From positions 1 to 54,339 of the forward strand of contig NZ_AUMQ01000039.1 of assembly GCF_000430765.1 (NCBI RefSeq): DNA of 54,339 bases. The letters are read 5' to 3'. This document shows positions 1 to 9,734 of the stretch, one piece after another; the first letter of the stretch is position 1; the number at the start of each line of letters is the position of its first letter. A model generated the notes under the pieces. It had not been told where the DNA came from. It was given only the letters and a program-made list of their open reading frames with translations, and searched no databases. The stretch is from Peribacillus kribbensis DSM 17871 (GTDB lineage: Bacteria; Bacillota; Bacilli; Bacillales; DSM-1321). Made by a program: the position numbers and the translations under genes.

Positions 1-143
1 AAGCATGAAGCCCCCCTCAAGATGAGATTTCCCATAGCGTCAAGCTAGTAAGATCCCTGAAAGATGATCAGGTAGATAGGTCTGAGGTGGAAGCGTGGTG
101 ACACGTGGAGCTGACAGATACTAATCGATCGAGGACTTAACCT
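1..143 (+). rRNA. 23S rRNA, 3' end (partial)
   Basis: The first 143 bases match the conserved 3' terminal part of Bacillus 23S rRNA, including the words GGTAGATAGGTCTGAGGTGG and CGATCGAGGACTTAACC. The gene begins outside the window. The end is placed after the final AACC by analogy with Bacillus and could be off by a few bases. Confidence 0.95.
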
Positions 144-210
144 AGTTGGTTTATGAAACGTGTACTGCCTTCTGTTATCTAGTTTTGAAGGAACGAAGTT
201 CTTTCATTTT

Positions 211-328
<118 letters not shown>

Positions 329-334
329 ACACCG

Positions 335-363
335 AGATCAGCTGACATTGCTGGTCTTTTTTT
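335..363 (+). terminator. rRNA operon terminator
   Basis: The arms AGATCAGC and GCTGGTCT can pair (one G-U) around a 7-base loop and are followed by seven T. This is an intrinsic terminator directly after 5S, with no tRNA gene between. Confidence 0.85.
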
Positions 364-514
364 GTGTTCTGATTTTGGTTTAAACGAGGGATAATGTAAA
401 GGAGCGGCTGAGTTCTTTTGAGCCCAGAGGTAAAGTTGAATAACACCAAACCATCTAGTATAAAACACAACGGACAACCTCTCAGCCCATTCGGGCTAAA
501 CCAAAAAGAAAAAG

Positions 515-549
515 CACCCGATAAGATCTTTCGCTAACATGAGCGGGTG
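515..549 (+). repeat. inverted repeat upstream of pepF
   Basis: CACCCG at 515-520 pairs with CGGGTG at 544-549 across a 23-base loop. A TATAAT box at 560-565 follows but has no convincing -35 partner. It may be a regulatory hairpin or chance; nothing else is visible between the rRNA terminator and pepF. Confidence 0.3.
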
Positions 550-603
550 AGGAGTGCGATATAATAGATATTATATACATATTTAAAGTGAGAGGATGTA
601 CGG

Positions 604-2400
604 ATGATGAATGCTTATAAAAGCAGGCAGGATGTGCCAAGCGAGCATACATGGGACCTAAGGGATATTTTTGGAGACATGGAGGAATGGGAAGACCAAT
701 TTAAGAAGGTGGAAGCATCGATTGATGAGATTCGGGCTTTTCAGGGGAATATCCATTCCAGCGGGGATCTATTGGCTTATTTGAAGAAAGGTGAGGAAGT
801 TTCATCGCTGTTCCAGCCGCTTTATGCGTATTGCAGGCTGCAGCTTGACTTGGATACGAGGGATTCTGAGGCTCAGTCACTATTGGACAGAGCGTCACGG
901 CTGAGTGTGCAATTAAGTGAAGCCCGTTCCTTTTTTATGCCGTTTTTATTGAGTCTTGAAGAGGAGACGCTTAAGAGGTTTATTTCTGAGCAGGAGAGCC
1001 TTGGCTATTTTGAAGAGAGTCTTTTGGAATCTTACCGTTATAGACAGCATGTCCTGACAGGAGAGCAGGAGGAGCTCCTGTCTAAGCTTGGAGAAGCGCT
1101 GGCTGTGCCGGGCAAGACGTTCAATATGATGAATAATGCAGACATCAAGTTCGGAGATGTCACCGATCAAGATGGAAGGAAAGTGGAATTGACGAGAGGG
1201 ATGTATTCTAAATTAATGGAGGATGAAAACCGAGGGGTGAGGAAGGAAGCATACCAGGCTTATTATCAGCCATACAAGCAATTGAAAAATTCCATTGCTT
1301 CCACGCTGGCCGGAAATATTAAAAATAATGCGGTTCTTTCAAAAATAAGGAAATATCCCACATCCCTGGAGAAGGCACTTTTTGGTGATAAGGTGCCAAA
1401 GATAGTGTATGAAAATTTGATCGAATCCACAAAGAACCATATAGCACCCCTTCATTCCTACAATGCGCTGCGTAAGGAGCTCCTTGGCTTGGATACTCTT
1501 GCACCGTATGATCAGAGTGTGGATCTTGTAAAGGGAGTAAAGCGGGAAATCTCCTTTGATGAAGCTTATGAAACGATGCTGAAAGCCCTCTCTCCTCTAG
1601 GAGATGATTATATTGAAAACCTTCGTTCGTTTAAAGAGAAAAGGTATATAGATGTCTGGGAGACTCCCGGAAAACGTTCTGGTGCCTATAACTTAGGATT
1701 ATATGGAGTCCATCCGTTTGTCCTGCTTAACCATCGCAATGATTTGAACAGCCTGTTCACGCTTGCTCATGAGATGGGCCATGCGATGCACAGCTATTAC
1801 AGCAGTAAGCAGCAGCCGAGAATATCGGCCGGATACAGCATCTTTGTTGCCGAGGTGGCTTCTACTGTCAATGAAGTGCTGCTGATCAGGCATCTATTGA
1901 GCGAATCAAAAGAAAAAGATCTCAAGAAGTATCTTCTGAATCATTTTATTGACCAGTTTAAGGGAACCTTTTTCACCCAGGTCATGTTCGCGGAGTTCGA
2001 GAAAATCACGCATGAACTGGCAGAAGAAGGTAAACCTTTAAATGCCGAAGTTTTTAATGATATTTATGAAAAATTGACGAAAGATTATAACGGGGAATCT
2101 CTAGAAATTTGTGAGGAAGTTAAATACGGGTGGACGAGAATTCCCCATTTTTACCGTCCATTTTATGTTTATAAATATGCCACAGGGTTTGCTTCAGCTC
2201 TATACATTGCTGATCATCTTTTACATGGCGGGGAAGGGTTCCAAAAGGACTACCTGACATTCCTTCAGAGCGGCAGCTCTGATTATCCTTTGGAACTACT
2301 GAAAAAAACTGGAGTCGATTTATCGGGTCCTGATCCCATCGATAATGCCTTGAAGCAATTTAAGGAATTGGTGGAGGAGTTCTTAAAATTAAATGAATGA
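604..2400 (+). CDS. pepF: oligoendopeptidase F, M3 family
   Basis: Cytosolic zinc oligopeptidase that cleaves short peptides, a recycling role in this family. The 598-residue length is normal for PepF. The zinc motif HEMGH lies at residues 389-393 within LAHEMGHAMHS, and the downstream glutamate-containing stretch (SIFVAEVASTVNE) supplies the third ligand, as in M3 peptidases. The start is the first of two adjacent ATG codons, behind the ribosome site AGTGAGAGG. It stands alone with its own terminator. Confidence 0.95.
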   Translation: MMNAYKSRQDVPSEHTWDLRDIFGDMEEWEDQFKKVEASIDEIRAFQGNIHSSGDLLAYLKKGEEVSSLFQPLYAYCRLQLDLDTRDSEAQSLLDRASRLSVQLSEARSFFMPFLLSLEEETLKRFISEQESLGYFEESLLESYRYRQHVLTGEQEELLSKLGEALAVPGKTFNMMNNADIKFGDVTDQDGRKVELTRGMYSKLMEDENRGVRKEAYQAYYQPYKQLKNSIASTLAGNIKNNAVLSKIRKYPTSLEKALFGDKVPKIVYENLIESTKNHIAPLHSYNALRKELLGLDTLAPYDQSVDLVKGVKREISFDEAYETMLKALSPLGDDYIENLRSFKEKRYIDVWETPGKRSGAYNLGLYGVHPFVLLNHRNDLNSLFTLAHEMGHAMHSYYSSKQQPRISAGYSIFVAEVASTVNEVLLIRHLLSESKEKDLKKYLLNHFIDQFKGTFFTQVMFAEFEKITHELAEEGKPLNAEVFNDIYEKLTKDYNGESLEICEEVKYGWTRIPHFYRPFYVYKYATGFASALYIADHLLHGGEGFQKDYLTFLQSGSSDYPLELLKKTGVDLSGPDPIDNALKQFKELVEEFLKLNE

Positions 2401-2411
2401 ATACCAAAATG

Positions 2412-2439
2412 GAAGGGTTGATTCCCTTCTCTTTTTTTT
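2412..2439 (+). terminator. pepF terminator
   Basis: GAAGGG and CCCTTC form a short stem with a 6-base loop, followed by a run of eight T. It sits 11 bases after the pepF stop. Confidence 0.8.
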
Positions 2440-2511
2440 ATGAATAATTGGGCTGTAAGGGAAGAAATCTTCATATGAATAGATATAAGTACGCCGGGAT
2501 TGGAGGCTGTT

Positions 2512-3774
2512 ATGTTTATTCATATTGTTAAAAAGGGAGATACGTTATATTCAATCAGCCGACGTTATAGGGCATCCCTGGAACAATTAAGAAATGTGAA
2601 TGGCCTTGAGGGAGAAGTGGTTGTCCCAGGGCAGGCTTTGCTGCTGCCTCTCTATACATATGTCGTCCAGCCGGGTGACACACTTACCAGGATTGCGAAA
2701 AAGGCTTTTGTCACGATGGAACAGCTTCGCAGGGCCAATCCAGGAATTACGTCCCAGGTACTGCAGGCTGGAAGTTCCATTTCAATTCCAGATATATCGA
2801 ATTACCTTGCTGCTACGTTGGGGTTTTATGTTATAAGAAGCCCGGAGCTTGATGTGCAATTGGTTAATGACTTTGCTCCTTATTCCTCTTTAATATCTAT
2901 GTTTGAATATCACATAACAGGAGCAGGAGGCATTGCGAATAACCTGAACGATAAAGCAGCGATTGAAGCCACCTGGAAAAACAGGGTGACGCCGCTTGCA
3001 ACTATCACCAACTTATCTTATGGTGGATTCAGTCCGGAATTGGCGGGCACGGTTCTGAATAACCCTGCTGCAAGGAGAAATTTGGTCGATAATATCTATA
3101 ATTTACTAAAACGTAAAGGGTATGGAGGAGTAAACATTGATTTTGAACGGGTAAGGGCACAGGATCGGGATCTATTCACAGGCTTCTTAAGGCAGCTGAG
3201 GGATCGGTTGAATCCTGAAAAACTGGCTTTGACCATTGCTGTTCCAGCAAAGACGAGTGAGGAAATCTCCTGGCTCAGAGGGTATGATTATGGAGGAATA
3301 GGATCCGTTGTTAATTATATGTTTATCATGGCATATGACTGGCATCATTCGGGGAGTGAACCGGGTCCGGTAGCACCGATAACAGAGGTGAGGAGGACGA
3401 TCGAGTTTGCCATCCGGACGGTTCCCAGAAGGAAGATCATTATAGGCGTCCCTCTCTATGGATACAACTGGTCCATTCCTTATCGGCCGGGAACCGTTGC
3501 TTCGGCCATCTCCAACCAGGGTGCGATTGAAACAGCATTGAGGCATGAAGCGCCTATTCAGTATTCAGAAGAATATCAGTCGCCTTTTTTCAGGTATACA
3601 GATCAAGCAGGACAGACCCATGAGGTATGGTTTGAGGATGTAAGGAGCATGAGTGAAAAAATCAGGATGGTCCGGGCATATGGCCTGCAGGGAATCGGAG
3701 CCTGGCAGCTTACCCTCGGGTTTCCCCAGGGAGTATGGCTGCTTCGTAAATTCTTTAGGATTAGGAAAGTGTAA
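2512..3774 (+). CDS. sleL: LysM-GH18 spore cortex hydrolase (YaaH/SleL type)
   Basis: Predicted N-acetylglucosaminidase of the spore cortex, acting during germination in the SleL/YaaH family. Two LysM peptidoglycan-binding repeats occupy about residues 1-46 and 49-94, and a glycoside hydrolase 18 domain fills the rest. The catalytic glutamate is E212 in GVNIDFE. There is no signal peptide, as expected for a protein delivered in the sporulating cell. I chose the ATG at 2512 because GGAGG lies five bases before it; an in-frame TTG at 2500 overlaps that ribosome site. Length 420 residues fits the family. Exact cleavage specificity is inferred. Confidence 0.9.
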   Translation: MFIHIVKKGDTLYSISRRYRASLEQLRNVNGLEGEVVVPGQALLLPLYTYVVQPGDTLTRIAKKAFVTMEQLRRANPGITSQVLQAGSSISIPDISNYLAATLGFYVIRSPELDVQLVNDFAPYSSLISMFEYHITGAGGIANNLNDKAAIEATWKNRVTPLATITNLSYGGFSPELAGTVLNNPAARRNLVDNIYNLLKRKGYGGVNIDFERVRAQDRDLFTGFLRQLRDRLNPEKLALTIAVPAKTSEEISWLRGYDYGGIGSVVNYMFIMAYDWHHSGSEPGPVAPITEVRRTIEFAIRTVPRRKIIIGVPLYGYNWSIPYRPGTVASAISNQGAIETALRHEAPIQYSEEYQSPFFRYTDQAGQTHEVWFEDVRSMSEKIRMVRAYGLQGIGAWQLTLGFPQGVWLLRKFFRIRKV

Positions 3775-3807
3775 AAAAAGAGGATTGTCTTTTGCGGACA
3801 GTCCTCT
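3773..3807 (-). terminator. terminator for the MFS gene
   Basis: Arms 3779-3789 and 3797-3807 pair over 11 positions with one wobble. Read on the minus strand, the hairpin is followed by seven T, so it mainly ends the MFS transcript; it may also stop the opposing sleL transcript. Confidence 0.75.
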
Positions 3808-3861
3808 TATATCATTATAAAAGTTATATTTTGGGTTTATATGCTCCTGCAGGCGTCCATT

Positions 3862-5082
3862 TTAATGAGATTTAATCAAACTTTCGACTTTTTTAAGGAT
3901 ATTCACTCCACTGTATTTGAGGGTAGAGCGATGTGCAAGGACGGCTGAGGCAAAGAGCAGGACAGCCGTCAGAAGAAACACGATTTGAATCGTAAAGATG
4001 CCCCCGACAAATCCTCCAAGGATAGGTCCGAGCATGCCTCCCAGCTGATTTGCCGTCTGGTTTAAACCAAAGGCCCGCCCTCTTGCATCCGGATCCGTCC
4101 ATTTTACAATCAAGCCATTCAATGCAGGGAACACAGCACAGAAAAAGAATCCGAATATAAACCGTGCAATGGAAAAGCCCCATACATCGTTAAAGAAAAT
4201 CTGGGCCAGGGAGCCGAGTCCGCCGCCTATCAACCCAATCAGGAGAATTGTTCCAAAGCCGATCTTATCCGAAAGCTTCCCCCAATACGGACCAATCAGA
4301 ATGCTGGAAATCCCGGGTATGGAAAAGATCAGTCCAGCCAAAAAGGATGTATTATGAGAAGTGCCATGCAAATTCATGATATGAAGAGGCAGCACCGGTT
4401 CCAGAATCATAATGGAGCAGGCGGCACCCATAGTCAGCATCAAAACCATCATGAGCGGTTTATTTCCAGCTGCCTCTTGTATGTTCTTTTTAACAGAGCC
4501 TCTCGTCTTGCTTGGTGTAAATTTTTCTTCCCTTACAAGGAACAGGACAAGCAGGGTGGAAATGAGCACCATGCAGCCTCCAGTGGCAAAAGATAAGCGG
4601 TTGCCAACCAATTCGGAGATTCCGCCTCCAAGCAGCGGACCAATGATTCCCCCGGAAGCGGTTCCTGTAGAAATCGCTGCTAACGCATATCCAACTTTCT
4701 TCTCCGGCGTATTCGTACCGATCAAGGCGACCGCCCCGGGAATAAAGCCGGTAAGCAGTCCCTGTGATATGCGAAGGATCAGCACTTCATAAGGATTAGT
4801 AACAAAAGACATCAGAGTATAGATGATAAAAAGAAAAAAGCCTGCTCTGACAATCATCGGTTTACGGCCATACTTATCCGCAATCGTTCCCCAAAAAGGT
4901 GCGGAAACAGCGCCAGCTAAAAACGCAGCACTAAAGGTTATGCCAGACCAGATTTCAGTGTGATGATGGACGCCGATCTGCAAAAGAAAAAGCGGCAAAA
5001 ACGGTATGACCATTGAAAAACTAGCAGACGTTATAAAAACACCTATCCAAAGAACCCATAAATTTCTCTTCCAAGTTTCCAT
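3862..5082 (-). CDS. MFS transporter, drug-efflux type (12 TM)
   Basis: Integral membrane proton-coupled exporter of the major facilitator superfamily. The 406-residue length and about twelve hydrophobic segments fit the 12-TM multidrug group resembling MdtG/TetA. The MFS signature is visible in the loop after TM2 as GTIADKYGRKP. A second copy of the loop motif (GPYWGKLSDKIGFG) begins the C-terminal half. The substrate cannot be read from sequence. It is transcribed divergently from trpB and is monocistronic. Confidence 0.85.
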   Translation of the reverse strand: METWKRNLWVLWIGVFITSASFSMVIPFLPLFLLQIGVHHHTEIWSGITFSAAFLAGAVSAPFWGTIADKYGRKPMIVRAGFFLFIIYTLMSFVTNPYEVLILRISQGLLTGFIPGAVALIGTNTPEKKVGYALAAISTGTASGGIIGPLLGGGISELVGNRLSFATGGCMVLISTLLVLFLVREEKFTPSKTRGSVKKNIQEAAGNKPLMMVLMLTMGAACSIMILEPVLPLHIMNLHGTSHNTSFLAGLIFSIPGISSILIGPYWGKLSDKIGFGTILLIGLIGGGLGSLAQIFFNDVWGFSIARFIFGFFFCAVFPALNGLIVKWTDPDARGRAFGLNQTANQLGGMLGPILGGFVGGIFTIQIVFLLTAVLLFASAVLAHRSTLKYSGVNILKKVESLIKSH

Positions 5083-5262
5083 CCAAGATTCACTTCCTAA
5101 TTAAATATGGTCTTTATGATTCCAATAAACTTTCGGGAAATAGGAAAAATAATGCCATTTTCAATTGTAAGACTTCCCAATCAAAAGGTAAAGATATATC
5201 ACCATCCTGTTTTACGTTATGAATGTTCGCTTTAAGACCATTTTTATAACTGAGTGACTATT

Positions 5263-5321
5263 TTTACTAACAGAATATTCAGTATGTTATACTGTCAGGG
5301 AAGTTCAAAAACGGGACTTCC
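5263..5321 (+). promoter_or_regulatory. trpB promoter and leader hairpin
   Basis: A -10 box TATACT lies at 5288-5293 with a weak -35 (TTTACT, 5263-5268, 19-base spacer). A hairpin with stem GGAAGT (5299-5304) and ACTTCC (5316-5321) would sit at the very start of the transcript. No T-box or TRAP-type repeat is seen. The function of the hairpin is unknown; it could stabilise the mRNA 5' end. Confidence 0.4.
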
Positions 5322-5350
5322 TATTAGTATAGAGAGCGGAGATGAGCGAA

Positions 5351-6514
5351 ATGACAAAGAGCGTAGCTGAGAAAGGATTTTATGGGGAATTTGGCGGCAG
5401 TTTTGTAACTGATGAATTGAAGAAAGTTCTTGGTATTTTAGATGATAATTTTGAGAAATACAAGGATGACCCCGAATATAAAAAAGAATTTTCCTATTAC
5501 ATGCAGGAATATATCGGACGTGAAAATCCCCTGACATATGCAGAGAATCTTACAAAGCATGCCGGGGGTGCAAAAATATACCTAAAGCGTGAAGATTTGA
5601 ACCACACAGGTGCACACAAGATCAATAATGCCATTGGGCAGATCCTCCTTGCGAAAAGAATGGGAGCCAAAAGGATTATAGCTGAGACCGGAGCTGGACA
5701 GCACGGAGTAGCAACTGCTACAGCATGTGCCATAGTAGGCGGCATGGAATGCATCATTTATATGGGGAAGGTAGATACTGAACGCCAGGCCCTGAATGTC
5801 TTTCGTATGGAGCTTTTGGGCGCAAAGGTGATAGCAGTCGAGAGCGGCCAGGGCCGCCTTAAAGATGCAGTGGATGCAGCCCTGAATGACCTGGTAGAAA
5901 ATTACGAGTCCACGTTTTATTTGCTGGGTTCTGCAGTGGGACCCCATCCGTTCCCCAAAATGGTGAAACACTTCCAGGCAATTATCAGCGAAGAGTCAAA
6001 ACGGCAGATTCTCGATAAAGAAGGCAGGCTTCCTGCTGCAGTCGTTGCGTGTACCGGTGGAGGAAGCAACGCAATTGGTGCGTTTGCACATTATATCGAT
6101 GAAGAAGTAAGGCTGATTGGCGTGGAGCCTGCGGAAGCACCTACGCTTACCAAGGGTGTGCCTGCAGTCATCCATGGTTTTAAGTGCTTGACGCTTTTAG
6201 ATGGAAATGGGCAACCTCAGCCAACCTATTCTATTGCAGCCGGCCTGGATTATCCTGGAGTAGGGCCCGAGCACAGCTATCTAAAGGAAACCAATCGGGC
6301 AGAATATGTCACCGTAAGCGGACAGGAAGCCCTTGATGCCTTCCTGCTCCTTTCCAAAGTGGAGGGAATCATTCCGGCACTCGAAAGCTCCCATGCTGTG
6401 GCTCATGCCCTCAAGCTTGCAAAGGATTTGAATAAAGAGGAAAGCATCATTATTAACCTGTCTGGCCGCGGAGATAAAGATGTAGAGCAGGTATTTAAAA
6501 TGATCAGCAAATAA
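5351..6514 (+). CDS. trpB: tryptophan synthase beta chain (stand-alone)
   Basis: PLP enzyme that condenses indole with serine to tryptophan. The Schiff-base lysine is about residue 90 in [10 protein letters not shown], and the phosphate-binding [10 protein letters not shown] loop is present. The 387-residue length is standard. Two in-frame ATG codons exist at 5342 and 5351. GGAG at 5338-5341 touches the first and stands nine bases from the second, so 5351 is preferred. No other trp gene is near, so this is an orphan trpB. It may be an extra copy that salvages indole, or the organism's only copy moved away from trpA; the sequence does not decide. Confidence 0.94.
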   Translation: MTKSVAEKGFYGEFGGSFVTDELKKVLGILDDNFEKYKDDPEYKKEFSYYMQEYIGRENPLTYAENLTKHAGGAKIYLKREDLNHTGAHKINNAIGQILLAKRMGAKRIIAETGAGQHGVATATACAIVGGMECIIYMGKVDTERQALNVFRMELLGAKVIAVESGQGRLKDAVDAALNDLVENYESTFYLLGSAVGPHPFPKMVKHFQAIISEESKRQILDKEGRLPAAVVACTGGGSNAIGAFAHYIDEEVRLIGVEPAEAPTLTKGVPAVIHGFKCLTLLDGNGQPQPTYSIAAGLDYPGVGPEHSYLKETNRAEYVTVSGQEALDAFLLLSKVEGIIPALESSHAVAHALKLAKDLNKEESIIINLSGRGDKDVEQVFKMISK

Positions 6515-6521
6515 AAGCCAG

Positions 6522-6552
6522 CCGCTGCATTATCGGATGCAGCGGTTTTTTT
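6522..6552 (+). terminator. trpB terminator
   Basis: A perfect nine-base-pair stem (CCGCTGCAT with ATGCAGCGG, loop TATCGG) is followed by seven T directly after the trpB stop. Confidence 0.92.
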
Positions 6553-6643
6553 GCAAAGAAATACCTTTTTTCTGGACTATTTTATTGAATTTATGATAAT
6601 AGAATGGCATAGATAATTTTTTGTCGAACAGGAGATGCAGAGG

Positions 6644-7402
6644 ATGAAAGCCACTTTTTTAGGGACAAGCGACGCACAGGGAGTTCCAAGACTTCTTTGT
6701 ACCTGCAGGGGTTGTTCTGATGGGAAAATAAACAGAACGAGATCCAGCCTTCTGCTGGAATTGGATGGGAGCAAGGTGCTTATTGATGTTTCACCTGATT
6801 TTAGAAGCCAATTTTTGCGCGAGTTAAAGGATATCCCGGATGAAATATTAATTACTCATACCCATTACGATCATGTCGGGGGATTTGGGGATCTGATCGA
6901 TTTGTGTTTCTGGAATAGAAAGCTGGTCACGGTGACTTCCCCTGGCGAGGTTGTAGAGGATCTATTAGTCAAGTTTCCCTATGCCGAAGGGAAACGCTAT
7001 ATGAAATTTAATCGGACAAAGGAACATAAAATCAAGGACTGGAATATAACTTTTTTTAAAGTAAACCATGGGGCCAATGGTTTCTCCTATGCAATAAAAC
7101 TTTCCAAAGGCGGCAGGACAGCCGTATACATGCCTGACAGCTTTAATCTGGAGGACGAGCAGCTCCAACACTTATACGGAACCGATTATCTTATTATTGG
7201 AACTTCGTACTGGGACGAACAAACTGCAATAGAAACTAGATCCGTATATTCAACGGTTGAGGCGATGGAACTGGTTCAAAAGATAAAACCAAAACAAGTC
7301 TGGTTTACCCATCTGTCGCACGATCCAGCATTCCTGGCACATGATTTGCCGGACCATATGGCATTTGCGAGCGATGGACTGACGATTGAAATGGAAGTAT
7401 AG
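6644..7402 (+). CDS. MBL-fold metallohydrolase, PhnP-like
   Basis: Metallo-beta-lactamase-fold phosphodiesterase. The dinuclear metal motif HTHYDH is present, with further ligands in VNHGANG, MPDSFN and FTHLSHD. Near the N-terminus CTCRGC recalls the structural zinc cysteines of PhnP, which hydrolyses phosphoribosyl cyclic phosphate. No phn genes are nearby, so a cyclic phosphodiester substrate is plausible but unproven. The second ATG (6644) is chosen because GGAG at 6631-6634 is nine bases upstream; the ATG at 6635 abuts it. Length is 252 residues. Confidence 0.8.
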   Translation: MKATFLGTSDAQGVPRLLCTCRGCSDGKINRTRSSLLLELDGSKVLIDVSPDFRSQFLRELKDIPDEILITHTHYDHVGGFGDLIDLCFWNRKLVTVTSPGEVVEDLLVKFPYAEGKRYMKFNRTKEHKIKDWNITFFKVNHGANGFSYAIKLSKGGRTAVYMPDSFNLEDEQLQHLYGTDYLIIGTSYWDEQTAIETRSVYSTVEAMELVQKIKPKQVWFTHLSHDPAFLAHDLPDHMAFASDGLTIEMEV

Positions 7403-7408
7403 AAAACG

Positions 7409-7438
7409 AAAAAAAAGTATCCAGCTGAAGCCGGATAC
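7409..7438 (-). terminator. terminator for the DUF975 gene
   Basis: Stem GTATCC/GGATAC (7417-7422, 7433-7438). On the minus strand it is followed by eight T, so it belongs to the gene ending at 7549, about 110 bases upstream. The bases between hold no gene. Confidence 0.7.
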
Positions 7439-7548
7439 AAAAGTATAGAGAAAAATCGATTACTAATAGATTAGCAGACTTAAAAGACAATTTAATGAAA
7501 AACAGATTAAAAATAGATGAAAATTTATAGTGCTGTAAATCCGCTATT

Positions 7549-8223
7549 TTATTGGAGTTCAAGGGAACTGCCTTCCTCATCTTGTTTTTTAAAGCCGGAT
7601 ATTTCATTGTAGAAAGCGGCCTGTGTTGTATTCATGTAAGGAATGAGCCAGAGCAGGCCGATAAAGAGGGTGAAAATGCTCAGAATCCCCCACCCGATAA
7701 AGCTGAGACAAAGAAGGAAGTACCGCCATTTTTGACCGTCCATCAACTTCCGGCTGAAAGTGATGGCCTGATTGGCGGAGTATTCAGGGTGGTCCTTCAG
7801 AATAAAACCGGTCTGTGAGTATGCTAGAGATTTAATGATTCCAGGTACGATAAGGAGCAGGGACCATAGAATGGTATAAAGCCCCATTAAAAAGCTGGCC
7901 AAAATTAATTTGCCTGATACCGCCGAGTTTGAAAAAGGCTTGCTGAATAAATCGGCAATCTCGGTATGTTCCCTCCGTACAATGTTTAAATACATCCAGC
8001 TCGCTCCAATTGTTATTGGAGTGAGAAGGAGGGACAGAAGCATTTGGGAAATCCCTTTGACAATATCTTTTGCATCGCCTTCAAAAAAGCTCGCTAATAT
8101 AGCCCCTGCCAAATTTGGAACCGCACTCCCTACAAGTCCTGAAAGCACAATGATTCCAATAGCAAGGCCCCAGCGTCCCCTTAAACCAAAGAGCGCTTCC
8201 TGCTTAAATTGTCTGATCTTCAT
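7549..8223 (-). CDS. DUF975 family membrane protein
   Basis: Integral membrane protein of 224 residues with about five or six hydrophobic segments. The N-terminal IRQFKQEALFGLRGRW patch and the central region with Y-x-x-L-N-I match the DUF975 family. Function is unknown for the family. The C-terminal tail (GFKKQDEEGSS) is polar and probably cytosolic. It is monocistronic. Confidence 0.75.
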   Translation of the reverse strand: MKIRQFKQEALFGLRGRWGLAIGIIVLSGLVGSAVPNLAGAILASFFEGDAKDIVKGISQMLLSLLLTPITIGASWMYLNIVRREHTEIADLFSKPFSNSAVSGKLILASFLMGLYTILWSLLLIVPGIIKSLAYSQTGFILKDHPEYSANQAITFSRKLMDGQKWRYFLLCLSFIGWGILSIFTLFIGLLWLIPYMNTTQAAFYNEISGFKKQDEEGSSLELQ

Positions 8224-8493
8224 GTTTAACCTCCAAATGAAATTCTACCTCTTTATCTTATCGAAATAAGTAGAAAAATGTAACTAAAATTGTAAATATT
8301 AACATTTCCCGTCCGATTTGATTAGAGAGGCTTTATAATCTGATTATTGGGTATATATATGGCGGTTAACAGTTGTTTATTCTGGGAATATGATGATTTG
8401 GCTTGTATGATAGAAAGTAGGCGTTTTCTTTATGCCTGCTTCACGGAAGGAAGTACATAAAAATTCAAAACAGAGTAAAGAGAGGTATGGCAT

Positions 8494-9540
8494 ATGAAGG
8501 TTGAAAAACAGCAGTTTGGAGAATTGAAGGGTAGAGTCATTGAGTCTTTTACCTTAAAGAATCATAACGGCATGGAGGTAACCTGCATTAATTTAGGCTG
8601 CATCATTACCAGAATCATGGTCCCAGATAGAAACGGAAATGTGGAGAATGTAGTCTTGGGCTATGAAACTTTGAATGAATATGTGAATGATGCTTCTTTT
8701 TTTGGGGCAGTTGTAGGGAGAGTGGCAGGCAGGATAAGCAAGGGAAGATTTGAATTGGACGGAAAAGAATATACGCTTGCCAAAAATGAAAATGGCAATC
8801 ATCTGCATGGCGGCATGGAAGGCTTCAACCAAAAAGTATGGGACGCGGAAGTAGTAGAGGATGAAAACACAGCTGGAGTGGCATTCACATATACGAGTCC
8901 TGATGGTGAAGAGGGATATCCAGGAACCGTCAAGTTGAGGGTAACTTATCTCTTAAATGATCAAAATCAACTGATTATCCACTATACAGGAATCTCCGAC
9001 CAAAGGACTCCATTAAATGTAACCAACCATTCTTATTTTAATCTAACTGGAAATATCAAGAGTGATATTTTGAATCACCGGTTAAAGCTAAAGAGCCATC
9101 AATTTTTAGAATTGGATGAGGAAATGATTCCTACCGGAAAGATGCTGGAAGTAGAAGGTACAGAGTTTGATTTTAGAGATGAAAGGGCCATCAAGACAGG
9201 GGTGGGATCTTTGCACCCTCAAAATGTGTTGGTTGGTGGAGGATATGACCATCCATTCATCCTGGATGCGAACAATGATCATGAGATCGTTTTAAGCGAT
9301 CCAGAAAGCGGGCGCACTCTTATAATTGAAACAGATGAAGCGGGAGTAGTCGTCTACTCAGGGAATCAGCTGATTACTGATGTAGAAAAGGATACTAGAT
9401 CAAAGAAACATCTAGGGATCTGTCTTGAAACCCAGGGGCTCCCTGATGCAGTGAACCACTCCCATTTTCCTTCATGGATTTTAGAAAAAGACACGGAGTA
9501 TGTGTCAAAAACAACTTATAAATTTGGGGTTTCAGAGTAA
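8494..9540 (+). CDS. galM: aldose 1-epimerase
   Basis: Cytosolic mutarotase that interconverts alpha and beta anomers of galactose or glucose. The catalytic base and acid are recognisable: histidine in TNHSYFNL and glutamate in CLETQGLPDA. The sugar-contacting NHLHGG motif is also present. Length 348 residues is typical. AAGAGAGG precedes the ATG. No other galactose gene is near, so it acts as a general housekeeping mutarotase here. Confidence 0.93.
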   Translation: MKVEKQQFGELKGRVIESFTLKNHNGMEVTCINLGCIITRIMVPDRNGNVENVVLGYETLNEYVNDASFFGAVVGRVAGRISKGRFELDGKEYTLAKNENGNHLHGGMEGFNQKVWDAEVVEDENTAGVAFTYTSPDGEEGYPGTVKLRVTYLLNDQNQLIIHYTGISDQRTPLNVTNHSYFNLTGNIKSDILNHRLKLKSHQFLELDEEMIPTGKMLEVEGTEFDFRDERAIKTGVGSLHPQNVLVGGGYDHPFILDANNDHEIVLSDPESGRTLIIETDEAGVVVYSGNQLITDVEKDTRSKKHLGICLETQGLPDAVNHSHFPSWILEKDTEYVSKTTYKFGVSE

Positions 9541-9630
9541 CAACAGCAAAGCAATGTATATACGTGTATATTCAAGACTGCCATGCAGCCTGGATGCTTT
9601 GACTGGAAATAGTACGAGTCAGAGTCCGGC

Positions 9631-9673
9631 TAGGCTCACTAATACAACCGTTGTTAGGCTTAGTGATACAACC
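9631..9673 (+). repeat. tandem imperfect 19-bp direct repeat
   Basis: Two copies of TAGGCT-YASTR-ATACAACC (9631-9649 and 9655-9673) lie 24 bases apart in the gene-free stretch 9541-9703 after galM. They differ at four positions. Their role is unknown. The stretch contains no credible gene and ends in an intrinsic terminator, so it may be the tail of the galM mRNA or a small RNA. Confidence 0.6.
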
Positions 9674-9703
9674 TGCGGCAAAGATTTGGCTCGCTTATAT
9701 AAT

Positions 9704-9734
9704 GACTTGATCGTTTAGCCGATCAGGTCTTTTT
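9704..9734 (+). terminator. intrinsic terminator after galM
   Basis: GACTTGATCG pairs with CGATCAGGTC around a TTTAGC-type loop and is followed by six T. It lies 164 bases after the galM stop, which leaves room for a long 3' UTR or a small RNA. Confidence 0.85.

Noticed and set aside
9500-9718. Open frame overlapping the end of galM and its downstream repeats
   Set aside because: It overlaps galM in another frame, has no ribosome site, and ends in the terminator stem.
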